Origin: Halictus rubicundus
Lineage: Eukaryota; Arthropoda; Insecta; Hymenoptera; Halictidae
NCBI RefSeq assembly: GCF_050948215.1
Contig: NW_027488590.1
Coordinates: forward strand, 630,001-694,000
Direction of reading: 5' to 3'
Length of the DNA stretch: 64,000 nucleotides
Shown: piece after piece, positions 21,221-31,022 of the stretch
How the letters are laid out: every line of letters begins with the position of its first letter
Position numbering within the stretch: the first letter of the stretch is position 1
Notes under the pieces: model-generated
The model's database searches: none
What the model was told of the DNA's origin: nothing
What the model saw: the letters and a program-made list of their open reading frames with translations, nothing else
Program-made: the position numbers and the translations under genes

Positions 21221-24163
21221 TTTTTTTTTTTTTTTTTTTTATCGTGAGGAAATGTTTTATACATACCCCGACTCCCTGGGGGAAGCCGGGGTTATGTGGG
21301 ATTCTCTCCGGGGGGCGAAGCCCCCGGAGACTACCCACTAAAACCTCACGCCCACCTAAGCTACAGGGGAGGTGCCTGGATCACGCGAGTACTCAACAGG
21401 ACACCTCCCAGCTAATACATGCCACCCCGGGGGAGGGGTTAACCTCCCCCACTGCCTACGCTATAAGACCCCGGGCGGAGGGACCCGCCCGGTGTCCCCA
21501 TCCCTGGAGCCTTCGGATTGGGCTTCCCGAGCCCCAGCTCGGTCCACCCACAGCTCCCGGAGTCTTCGTGTCCCGCTCGGGGCCGGTGTCCCGAAGGAAC
21601 CAGCCCCGGCCGAGACAAGAAGACGCCGCCACCGGAAGGAAGGGCCGTCGGAGGCGTGATCCGGCACGCCCCGACCCTTCCTTTCCCCAATCCCCCCACG
21701 GATCCCCCTCCCCAATCGGGGAGGGACGGACCGACACCCCCCTACACCGGCAAACTAACCCGGGGGGTGTCGGCCTATCACGGGGGGAGCTATGCTCCCC
21801 CCCGGGGGCCCGGGTCAGCTCACACTCCGGGCCCCCGAGTTCGCCGCCCCCAGTTGTGGGGGCATAACAGGGCGCGGGGAAACCCCCCGCGCCAGCCCCA
21901 CTCCGCCCCCAACAACCGGGGGCACACGTTGGCGCGGGGGAGACCCCCGCGCCCTCCCTACCCTCTCCGCCCCCCTCCGGGGGGGCACACGTCGGCGCGG
22001 GGGTCGTCCCCGCGCCCACACCCTCCTCGCGGAGCCCGGGTCCCGTTCCCGGGCCCGCTCGGCGGCCTCCTTCTGCTTGATAACGTCCTCGCAGAAGGAG
22101 GCCACCGCATTCCACGACCCAACGCTGTCGACCATGTGGTCGACCACGGTCGGCAGCGCGAGGTCCCACCCGCCCACTGCGGCTCGCAGGACACGGCGCG
22201 GCCCGGCCCAAGCAGGGCACTCCTCCAGAGTGTGCCGCGCCGTGTCAACATCTTCGCCGCACTGGTGGCACTGCGCCGTCGGCTCCCGCCCCATTCTATG
22301 CAGGTACTCTCCAAAACAGCCATGGCCGGAGAGCACCTGCGTGAGGCGGAAGGTCAACCTTCCCCGCCTCCCGCACCATATATAAAATATGGGCAGGAGG
22401 GCCCGGACAATCGGACGTGTGGAGGGCGTTAGCAGCGCCCTCCACTCCGATAAACTTTCCGTCCGGGCCTGGCGATTCTGGCCCTCGAGCTCCTCCTCCT
22501 CCTCGCGCGTGAGTTCCACCCCCGGCGGGCGGCGGAAGGAGCGGGCGATGTGGTATAGCTTCGCCCGCTCCGCCGCCACCACAGTGAAGGGTGGAATCAC
22601 GGCGAGGAGTCCCGCCGCCTCGGTGGAGATGGTGCGGTACTCCCGTATGACCCGCAAGGCCAGCCGCCGCCGCACTCTTTCGAAGAGTTTGCGGCTAGGC
22701 GTGCTGGCCTCGAGCGAGCGGTGCCATACGGGGGCCCCATACAGGGCTATAGACCGCACCACCTCCACATAGAGGCGGCGTACTTTCAAATCCGGCCCAC
22801 CGACATTCGGCAGCAGCCGCGCCAGTGCGGCTGCCGTCCTCTCTAGTCGGGGGGCGAGGAGCTCGAAGTGTCCATCAAATCGCCAGCGGCCGTCTATGAT
22901 CAGGCCCAGGTACCTCATCCTGGGCCCGATCGCGACGGAGGTTTCAGCGACACGAATCCGGAGATCTTGACCACGGGGTAGCCGCCACACCCGAGGCGAA
23001 TACAACCAAATCGCCTCGGTTTTTGTGGCGGCCACGGTCAACCCCATTCTCCGGATTCGCCCGATCACGCAGTCCAGGGCGGCCTCTCCGAGGTGCCTGG
23101 TCCTCCTCCAATCCTCCCCCTCGGCATAAACCAGGGTGTCATCTGCATAGCAGATGACACCCGTATCCGGGGGGAGGACAACCCGCAGCACCGCGTCGTA
23201 CGCCAAGTTCCACAGGAGCGGTCCTAGGACCGACCCCTGTGGAACGCCGCGGTGCGTCTCCCTCGAGTGCACGATACCATACCGGCCGGTAAACACCACC
23301 TCTCTGTCGCGGAGATAGTCGCCGACCACCTCCCGGAGATAAGGGGGCACCTGGAAATAGTCCAGCGCCCCCATTATCTCCGACCAGGGCAGGGCGTTGA
23401 AAGCGTTGGAGATGTCCAACGACACCGCAATCAACACCCTGCCCCGAGCGACAGCCTGCTCACGGAGGAGGCGCAGACGCTCCAGGGCGTCTATAGTGGA
23501 GCGCCCCCTCCGGAACCCATACTGGCTGTCGCTCAGGTCGGGACCACCCCGCGACAGATGCTCGACGAGGCGGGCGGCAATTATCCTTTCGAATATCTTG
23601 CCCGCCTCGTCGAGTAAACAAACCGGCCGGTATGCAGAGGGAGACTCTGCGGGTTTCCCCTCCTTTTGGAGGAGAACCAGGCACGCCTCTTTCCACACCG
23701 TGGGGAAGACTCCCCGGCGCAGGCTCGCGTCCATGACGCTCCTGAACGCCGGGGCGAGGACCTCCATAGCTAAGGCCATTACACCACCGGGAACCCCATC
23801 GGGGCCAGGGGCCTTCTTGCCCCTGGCCCGGAGTTCCCGGACGGCCTGGTACAGCTCCCACTCGGTGACCCGGAATTCGTCCGACCATTCAGTGGCCGGA
23901 CCCGGGGCGCGCTCCCTCCCCCCCTCACTCAAGGGGAAGAGGGTATCCACTACGCGCCCCAGAAGTTCCGGGTCTAACCGCTCCGTGACCGGGGACGCCC
24001 AGGGGCGGAGCTTCCCAAGCACCGCCTTATACGGGCGTCCCCACGGATCCTTACGGAGGGTGAGCAGGAGCTCATCCCAGGCCTTGGCCTTAGCAGCGGC
24101 AATCGCACGCTTGAGGGCCACGGCCGCCGATCTGTACTCCCTGTACAGCCCGGCGACCCACCC
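21221..24163 (-). mobile_element. TRAS-like (R1-clade) non-LTR retrotransposon 1, 5'-truncated
   Basis: On the minus strand the element runs from a truncated 5' end fused directly to telomere-type repeats, through a reverse-transcriptase ORF and a GC-rich 3' region of about 570 bases, to a poly(A) tail followed by GGGTTA repeats. This is the architecture of telomere-targeting TRAS elements. It is collinear with element 2, but lacks the endonuclease part. GC content is far above that of the surrounding DNA. Confidence 0.9.
21815..24163 (-). CDS. ORF2 of TRAS-like element 1: reverse transcriptase and zinc knuckle, partial
   Basis: The frame is open from the truncated 5' end and lacks the endonuclease. 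The reverse-transcriptase core contains YGFRRGRSTIDALERL, VSLDISNAFNALPW, GVPQGSVLGPLLWNLAYDA and the catalytic CYADDTLVYA. A thumb-like region follows, then the knuckle CHQCGEDVDTARHTLEEC (CX2CX8HX4C), as in R1-clade ORF2. The last 90 residues are Arg/Pro/Gly-rich and overlap tandem hairpin-forming DNA. No internal stop is present, but lack of the endonuclease and 5' part means it cannot move alone. Confidence 0.9.
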   Translation of the reverse strand, partial: GWVAGLYREYRSAAVALKRAIAAAKAKAWDELLLTLRKDPWGRPYKAVLGKLRPWASPVTERLDPELLGRVVDTLFPLSEGGRERAPGPATEWSDEFRVTEWELYQAVRELRARGKKAPGPDGVPGGVMALAMEVLAPAFRSVMDASLRRGVFPTVWKEACLVLLQKEGKPAESPSAYRPVCLLDEAGKIFERIIAARLVEHLSRGGPDLSDSQYGFRRGRSTIDALERLRLLREQAVARGRVLIAVSLDISNAFNALPWSEIMGALDYFQVPPYLREVVGDYLRDREVVFTGRYGIVHSRETHRGVPQGSVLGPLLWNLAYDAVLRVVLPPDTGVICYADDTLVYAEGEDWRRTRHLGEAALDCVIGRIRRMGLTVAATKTEAIWLYSPRVWRLPRGQDLRIRVAETSVAIGPRMRYLGLIIDGRWRFDGHFELLAPRLERTAAALARLLPNVGGPDLKVRRLYVEVVRSIALYGAPVWHRSLEASTPSRKLFERVRRRLALRVIREYRTISTEAAGLLAVIPPFTVVAAERAKLYHIARSFRRPPGVELTREEEEELEGQNRQARTESLSEWRALLTPSTRPIVRALLPIFYIWCGRRGRLTFRLTQVLSGHGCFGEYLHRMGREPTAQCHQCGEDVDTARHTLEECPAWAGPRRVLRAAVGGWDLALPTVVDHMVDSVGSWNAVASFCEDVIKQKEAAERARERDPGSARRVWARGRPPRRRVPPRRGAERVGRARGSPPRQRVPPVVGGGVGLARGVSPRPVMPPQLGAANSGARSVS

Positions 24164-24202
24164 CCCAACCCTAACCCTAACCCTAACCCTAACCCTAACC
24201 CT
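24164..24202. repeat. CCCTAA telomere-type array between the two TRAS-like elements
   Basis: About six perfect CCCTAA units are followed by a 15-base poly(T), the tail of element 2. In the sense of the elements this reads poly(A), then (GGGTTA)n, then the truncated 5' end of element 1. Confidence 0.95.
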
Positions 24203-24791
24203 TTTTTTTTTTTTTTTCCGTGGGAAAATGCTTTACGCATTCCCCGACTCCCTGGGGGTAGTCGGGGTTATGTGGGACTGCCCTTGGGGGAAATCCCCAA
24301 GGGGTACCCACTAATAACCCACGCCCACCTAAGCTACCGGGGAGGTGCCTGGATCACGCGAGTACTCAACAGGACACCTCCCAGCTAATACATGCCACCC
24401 CGGGGGAGGGGGTTATCCTCCCCCACTGCCTACTCTGTAAGACCCCGGGCGGAGGGACCCGCCCGGTGTCCCCATCCCTGGAGCCTTCGGATTGGGCTTC
24501 CCGAGCCCCAGCTCGGTCCACCCACAGCTCCCGGAGTCCTCGTGCCCCGCTCGGGCCCGGTGTCCCGAAGGAACCAGCCCCGGCCAGAGCAAGAGGACGC
24601 CGCCACCGGAAGGAAGGGCCGTCGGAGGCGCGATCCGGCACGCCCCGACCCTTCCTTTCCCCAAAAACCCCCCACGGTCCCCCTCCCCTATCGGGGGGAG
24701 GGGGGATCGACACCCCCCACTAACCGGGAAAACTATCCCGGGGGTGTCGGCCAATCACGGGGGGAGCTACGCTCCCCCCCGGGGGCCCGGG

Positions 24792-25721
24792 TCAGCTCGC
24801 ACCCCGGGCCCCCAAATTCAGCGCCCCCACAGGTGGGGGCGAAACAGGGCGCGGGGATACTCCCCGCGCCAAACCCCCTCCGCCCCCCACTCCCGGGGGC
24901 AATGGTTGACGCGGGGGAGACCCCCGCGCCCTCCCATCCCTCACCGCCCCCCTCGTGGGGGGCACACGCCGGCGCGGGGGTCGTCCCCGCGCCCACACCC
25001 TCCTCGCGGAGCCCGGGTCCCGTTCCCGGGCCCGCTCGGCGGCCTCCTTCTGCTTGATAACGTCCTCGCAGAAGGAGGCCACCGCATTCCACGACCCCAC
25101 GCTGTCGACCATGTGGTCGACCACGGTCGGCAGCGCGAGGTCCCACCCGCCCACTGCGGCTCGCAGGACACGGCGCGGCCCGGCCCAAGCAGGGCACTCC
25201 TCCAGAGTGTGCCGCGCCGTGTCGACATCTTCGCCGCAGTGTTGGCACTGCGCCGTCGGCTCCCGCCCCATTCTGTGCAGGTACTCTCCAAAACAGCCAT
25301 GGCCGGAGAGCACCTGCGTGAGGCGGAAGGTCAACCTTCCCCGCCTCCCGCACCATATATAAAATATGGGCAGGAGGGCCCGGACAATCGGACGTGTGGA
25401 GGGCGTTAGCAGCGCCCTCCACTCCGAAAAAGCTTCCGTCCGGGCCTGGCGATTCTGGCCCTCGAGCTCCGACTCCTCCTCGCGCGTGAGTTCCACCCCC
25501 GGCGGGCGGCGGAAGGAGCGGGCGATGTGGTATAGCTTCGCCCGCTCCGCCGCCACCACAGTGAAGGGTGGAATCACGGCGAGGAGTCCCGCCGCCTCGG
25601 TGGAGATGGTGCGGTACCCCCGTATGACCCGCAAGGCCAGCCGCCGCCGCACTCTTTCAAAGAGCTTGCGGCTGGGCGTGCTGGCCTCGAGCGAGCGGTG
25701 CCATACGGGGGCCCCATACAA
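24792..25721 (-). pseudogene. C-terminal part of element 2 ORF2 beyond the frameshift
   Basis: It continues the reverse-transcriptase protein in the shifted frame from YGAPVWHRSLEASTPSR. It contains the zinc knuckle (CQHCGEDVDTARHTLEEC) and the same Arg/Pro-rich tail as element 1. The bulk is nearly identical to element 1; most differences lie in the tail. Confidence 0.9.
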
Positions 25722-28080
25722 GGGCTATAGACCGCACCACCTCCACATAGAGGCGGCGTACATTCAAATCCGGCCCCCCCACATTCGGCAGCAGCCGCGC
25801 CAATGCGGCTGCCGTCTTCTCTAGTCGGGGGGCGAGGAGCTCGAAGTGTCCATCGAATCGCCAGCGGCCGTCTATGATCAGGCCCAGGTACCTCATCCTG
25901 GGCCCGATCGCGACGGAGGTTTCAGCGACGCGAATCCACAGGTCCCGACCACGGGGTGGCCGCGGCGACCGAGACGATCCGTATAACCAGATCGCCTCGG
26001 TCTTTGCGGCGGCCACCGTCAGACCCATTCTGCGGATTCGCCCGACCACGCAGTCCAGGGCGGCCTCAGCAAGGTGCCTGGTCCTCCTCCAGTCCTCCCC
26101 CTCGGCATAAACCAGGGTGTCATCTGCATAACAGATGACACCCGTATCCGGGGGGAGGACAACCCGCAGCACCGCGTCATACGCTAGGTTCCACAGGAGT
26201 GGCCCAAGGACCGACCCCTGTGGAACCCCGCGGTGCGTCTCCCTCGTATAAACCATGCCATACCGGCCGGTGAACACCACCTCCCTGTCGCGGAGATAGT
26301 CGCCGACCACCTCCCGGAGATAAGGGGGCACCTGGAAATGGTCCAGGGCCCCCATTATCTCCGACCAGGGCAGGGTGTTGAAAGCGTTAGATATGTCCAA
26401 CGAAACAGCCATCAACACCCCGCCCCGAGCGACAGCCCTTTCCCGGAGGAGGCGCAGACGCTCTAATGCGTCTATTGTAGAGCGCCCCCTCCGGAATCCA
26501 TACTGGCTGTCGCTCAGGTCGGGACCACCCCGCGACAGGTGCTCGACGAGGCGGGCGGCAATTATTCTTTCGAATAGCTTGCCCGCCTCGTCGAGTAAAC
26601 ATACCGGCCGGTATGCAGAGGGAGACTCTGCGGGTTTCCCCTCCTTGTGGAGGAGAACCAGGCACGCTTGCTTCCAAACAGTGGGGAAGACTCCCCGGCG
26701 CAGGCTCGCGTCCATGACGCTCCTGAACGCCGGGGCGAGGACCTCCATAGCTAAGGCCATTACACCACCGGGAACCCCATCGGGGCCAGGGGCCTTCTTG
26801 CCCCTGGCCCGGAGTTCCCGGACGGCCTGGTACAGCTCCCACTCGGTGACCCGGAATTCGTCCGACCATTCAGTGGCCGGACCCGGGGCGCGCTCCCTCC
26901 CCCCCTCACTCAAGGGGAAGAGGGTATCCACTACGCGCCCCAGAAGTTCCGGGTCCAACCTCTCCGTGACAGGGGACGCCCGGGGGCGGAGCTTCCCAAG
27001 CACCGCCTTATATGGGCGTCCCCACGGATCGTCACGGAGAGTGAGCAGGAGCTCGTCCCAGGCCCTGGCCTTAGCTGCGGCAATAGCTCGCTTGAGGGCC
27101 ACGGCCGCCGATCTGTACTCCCTGTACAGCTCGGCGACCCTCGGCTCCGCGTCGCCGCCCAGGAAATGGCGGCGACGGGCGCGGGTGTACTGGCGGCGGG
27201 CACGGCCGGCCGAACAACGGAGTTCGGCCAGCCCGCCCGACCACCAGTAAACGGTCTTTCTCGGGGGCTGAGCCTGGACCCGGGGCATCGCCACGTCACA
27301 AATCATTTGTAACGTGTCCCGAATCCAGGCCGCCCCATCATTCACCCCGCGCTCCCTGGCCGAAGGCCAGGCGGAGCCGATAATCACGGCCCTCAACAGG
27401 TCCCCGTCTAGTCGCTTCAGCGCCCATCTTGGCGCTGAAGGGGTGCCACGTCGGAGGGGCGTGTCCAACGGCGGGTCCGAGACCACTGCCACGTCCATCA
27501 GGACGTAGCAGTGGTCCGACAAGGTCTCTCCATCAAGGACCCGCCAATTGGACACACGGCGTGAGGCGGCGGCCGTCGCAAACGTAACGTCCACAATGGA
27601 CCAGCCGTTCCACCTCACGCACGTAGGCACGGAGCCCCGGTTAATCAACCGGAGCTCCATCCCCTCCGCCCAGTCTTCTAGGACTCCGCCTCGGGTGTTG
27701 GTCCTGGGGTTACCCCACGTGGTGGACCTCGCATTGAGGTCCCCCAGGACCAACACCGGACCGGCTATATATGGGGCTATTATCAGCCCCAGCCGGTCCA
27801 AAAACAACCCGAGTTCGGCGGAGTCGCAGCTGGGTGAGTTGTAGCACCCCACGACCAGAAGTCCTCCCCACTTCACTAAAATCATCCCCCTGCCCCGTTC
27901 GACCACGGAGCAGGGGGGTACACTCGCCGAATGGCGATCCCACCACATCGCCACGGAGCCGTCAAGGTCACCGGACCAGTGTGGATGGTCCGGGACCCTG
28001 TACGGCTCCGTGGCGACGGCCAGGCCAACCCCCCACTCCGCCAGGCATTGGATCATCAGGTCCTGGGCCCGGCGGCAGAG
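25657..28080 (-). pseudogene. ORF2 of TRAS-like element 2: endonuclease and reverse transcriptase, frameshifted
   Basis: An apurinic-type endonuclease comes first. Its N-terminus is lost; the open frame reads on upstream of the ATG at 28056 as CRRAQDL. Diagnostic segments are VLGDLNARSTTWG and LSDHCYVLM. The reverse transcriptase follows with YGFRRGRSTIDALERL, SLDISNAFNTLPW, GVPQGSVLGPLLWN and CYADDTLVYA. In element 1 the text reads CCCCATACAGGGCTA; here it reads CCCCATACAAGGGCTA at about 25715. One extra A throws the frame, and the protein ends in a short wrong-frame tail. The correct frame resumes at 24792-25721. Confidence 0.9.
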
Positions 28081-28266
28081 GGTTAGGGTATCCTTGGTTA
28101 GGATTAACTTTTTAGGGTTAGGGTTAGGTTTTCGATAATTAGGGTTAACTTTTAGGATTAGGGATAGGTTTTAGGGCTAGTGTGAATGGTTAGGGTTAGG
28201 TTTATTGGAGGTACGGTTAGGTTTTTGTTGGTTACGGTTAAGTTTTTAGGGTTATGGTTAGGACTA
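28077..28266. repeat. Degenerate TTAGGG array in inverse orientation
   Basis: Many GGTTAGGGTTAGG-type units are mixed with TTTTTAGGGTTA and TTAGGATTA variants. On the plus strand they read TTAGGG, opposite to the CCCTAA arrays at 21207 and 24164. The divergence suggests an old interstitial or subtelomeric tract. Confidence 0.85.
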
Positions 28267-28841
28267 TTGTGTGTAAGGAAACTTCTCTGTAGGAAGTCAT
28301 TAGAGAAGAAAGTTAGTTAGAGTTTTGATATTGCATAAACCGCGAGTGGAGTAGAGTAGAAATATTGAGGAATGAACAATCTTAGTGTTTCTTAATAATT
28401 TTCTAAACAAAATAAAATAAAGTGGTATAGTAGGGAGTGATATCAATACACACATCAATAGTTCATTAATATTCATATCAATAGTTTATCAATAGCTACC
28501 AATTTTGAGCGGGAAAAAAAAAATTTTTTTTTTTTGCGGCTACGGATTGTCGATGCTAAACCAATACGTCACGGCGTAGGAGGTTTCGGGGAGCAAGAAA
28601 AAATTTCCAAAAAGTGCTTAGAAATAGCAGGAAGATGCTTTTTCTCGGAAACGAAGGATTTTAGGAGAAAAAAGGAAGGGGTCGAAAAGAAGGAGAAGGA
28701 CGCACAGATCAATTTAAGACTTGTTTCGGAAGATTAGGCCCCTCCTCGGCGCGAAGTTGCTGCATCGCGGCGACTTTGCGCCTCGTCGGCTTCGCCGACG
28801 AGTCCGGACCCTTGCTTCTCGAGCACAAAGAGGGTAGATAA
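28267..28841. other. Stretch without a clear gene
   Basis: A frame of 67 codons at 28534-28737 matches nothing I know. A perfect hairpin with arms CTCGTCGGC/GCCGACGAG and a TTC loop lies at 28782-28802. Confidence 0.35.
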
Positions 28842-29345
28842 CAGAGTTGGGCAGTATCCGATGAAAAATTTATTTGAAGCGCCTTCGGATACAAGTTCTC
28901 TGTTCTTTTGTTTCTATTCGAAGTCGGATGAATCGCGAGCAGTTATTTGTATCTTTATTCGACGAGCGTCTGGTTTCGAGATTTGTATTCGACGTGCCTC
29001 CGGATGATTTTCTGGCTACGTCAGGATTTATTCGGATGGTCGATTGCAACGCCCCCATTTATTCGACGGATTTATTTGTAGATACTCGGCGTCCGCCGAC
29101 CATCCGAACGATTTTAGGCGTCGAATAAAAATTAATTTCAGAATGTATTCGAAGGCAGATGTCGCGGCGAAATTTATTCGATAAAGTTCGCGGGGAACTT
29201 TTATTCGATATCCGAAGCTCGATGTGGCCAGACGATTTATTTGAGGATTTATTCGGGACGAGTATTTGGCAGAGATGAAAATGAAATGTATCTTTTATTC
29301 GAAATTGTATTCGATGTTCGGATGGCCGACTTTTTTATCCGACGT
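28842..29345. repeat. hAT-like ATTCGA-rich block, second copy
   Basis: It begins CAGAGTTGGGCA and consists of TTTATTCGACG-type and GTATCTTTTATTCGA-type motifs, like the block at 14220. The right end (near CCGACGTTGCC) is approximate. There is no transposase. Confidence 0.4.
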
Positions 29346-29399
29346 TGCCAAACCATAATACGTAAATACGTACCACGGTACAGTGACTACCATTAATAA

Positions 29400-30125
29400 T
29401 CGAACACTTTTTATCGTTTAAACTTTTAACGCTTGTTTACATAAATAAATTTTGATTATTTAAACAATTGTTTAAACAAATAAATTTTTGTTATTGAAAC
29501 AAATGTTTACACCAGTACATTTTTACTAGTTAAACGCTAGCTTACACAAATAAATTTGTACTATTTAAACAATTGTTTAAACAAATAAATTTTTGTTATT
29601 GAAACAAATGTTTACACCAGTACATTTTTACTAGTTAAACGCTAGCTTACACAAATAAATTTGTATTATTTAAACAATTGTTTAAACAAATAAATTTTTA
29701 TTATTGAAACAAATGTTTACACCAGTACATTTTTACTAGTTAAACGCTAGCTTACACAAATAAATTTGTATTATTTAAACAATTGTTTAAACAAATAAAT
29801 TTTTATTATTGAAACAAATGTTTACACCAGTACATTTTTACTAGTTAAACGCTAGTTTACACAAAAAAATTTTTATTATTTAAACAATCGTTTAAACAAA
29901 TAAATTTTTATTGAAACAAATGTTTGCACCAGTACATTTTTACTAGTTAAACGCTAGTTTTCACAATTAAATTTTTATTATTTAAACGATTGTTTAAACA
30001 AATAAATTTTTATTATTAAAACAAATGTTTGAACCAGTACATTTGTATTATTGAAACAAATGATTAAACTAGTACATTTTTATTACTTAAAATATTGTTT
30101 AAACAAACACATTTTTATTACTTAA
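29400..30125. repeat. Satellite: 35-bp monomers in 105-bp trimer units
   Basis: The phrase TTTTACTAGTTAAACGCTAG begins at about 29521, 29626, 29731, 29836 and 29938, a period of 105 (once 102) bases. Each 105-bp unit splits into three related 35-base monomers starting TTTAAACAAATAAATTT, TTTACACCAGTACATTT and CTTACACAAATAAATTT. All have a central TAAATTT/TACATTT and a TTAAAC or GAAAC segment at the same place. The last part decays into looser monomers. Confidence 0.85.
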
Positions 30126-30366
30126 ACAATTTACGTCACGTTTTGCAGTGAGTAAAACTCTTTATAAGAAAAGGAAATGTCATTGGGTTTCACCATTGGT
30201 ACTCTGCTGGATGTTAAGTTATTAAGACAATTTTATAAAGAACTCTTTAGATTATGTATTATGTACAGGTACACGTACATATGTAGGCATTGCATGCTAT
30301 GGCATTTTTCTGTCTGCTCGTGGAAATTAAGAAATAAACTTTCTTCACAGAGTAAATGGCGAAAAT

Positions 30367-31022
30367 TGTTATAGATTTTATTGGTAGTTCTTTGGGATGT
30401 AACTCCCTCGGTTCTACAATGAGTTCTGTCTCATCCTGGAGCTTCAAATCCTTTCCCCGCTTCTTCCTTCTCGTCTCGCTTCCTTAGCCAATAGGAAAAT
30501 TGGGATCTTCTGGCTAGGCGTTGATTCGTCGGATGACTCGTCTTCCGGTTGCTGCTTGATGGTGATTGGCAGTGGATGGATCTTAATAGCGCACGCACGG
30601 GAGTGGGGTACGCATGAGGGTGAAGCCCCGCCAAAACAAGGGACGTGGGGCCATGTGGGACCGAACAAGAGAGAGGTCCGAGGGAGTTCCAAGAGGTCCT
30701 TGACTGAGAATTTATGACCTCTTGTCCTTAACTGATTCCGGACTTCGACTATCCCTAATTTATGTAGAATTGGAGAAGCTACTCTAAGAGGCTGCGTGAC
30801 TTTCTCTAAATTCCGCAATTAGTCTCGCCGACTCGAATTTCGTCAAGGATCTCTATGGAACTCTCCCGGTCTTTCTTTACCTACTCTAAACTATCGCGCC
30901 CAAATAAAATACGTATGTATGAAATACGCGATTACATCTTATATTTAAATTTGCCTCTCCGCGCCATTAATCGATACTATATATATCTAACTATGTTCGC
31001 GTGGTCAACTGGCCACGCTACA
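30367..31022 (-). repeat. Possible solo LTR
   Basis: On the minus strand the block begins TGTAGCGTGGCCAGTTGACC and ends AATAAAATCTATAACA, with the polyadenylation-like AATAAA near the end. It differs in composition from its flanks. No target duplication was found, so this is tentative. Confidence 0.35.

Larger units (their letters stand above)
24203..28080 (-). mobile_element. TRAS-like non-LTR retrotransposon 2, 5'-truncated
   Basis: It is a longer, nearly identical relative of element 1 in the same orientation. It extends through most of the endonuclease domain before breaking off at about 28080 next to degenerate TTAGGG DNA. ORF1 (gag) is missing. The 3' region of about 570 bases and the poly(A) tail match element 1. 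Confidence 0.9.

Noticed and set aside
21244..22432. Long plus-strand open frames over the TRAS-like 3' regions (also 24392-25409)
   Set aside because: They are antisense to the reverse-transcriptase ORF or its GC-rich 3' region, where stop codons are rare by composition. They are Pro/Arg/Gly-rich without domains.
23397..27250. Plus-strand frames of about 290-305 codons opposite the reverse transcriptase
   Set aside because: They mirror the coding strand of both elements equally and have no independent motif; they are shadows of ORF2.
29400..30125. CRISPR-like array
   Set aside because: Units are contiguous related monomers with no unique spacers, in eukaryotic DNA; this is a satellite.
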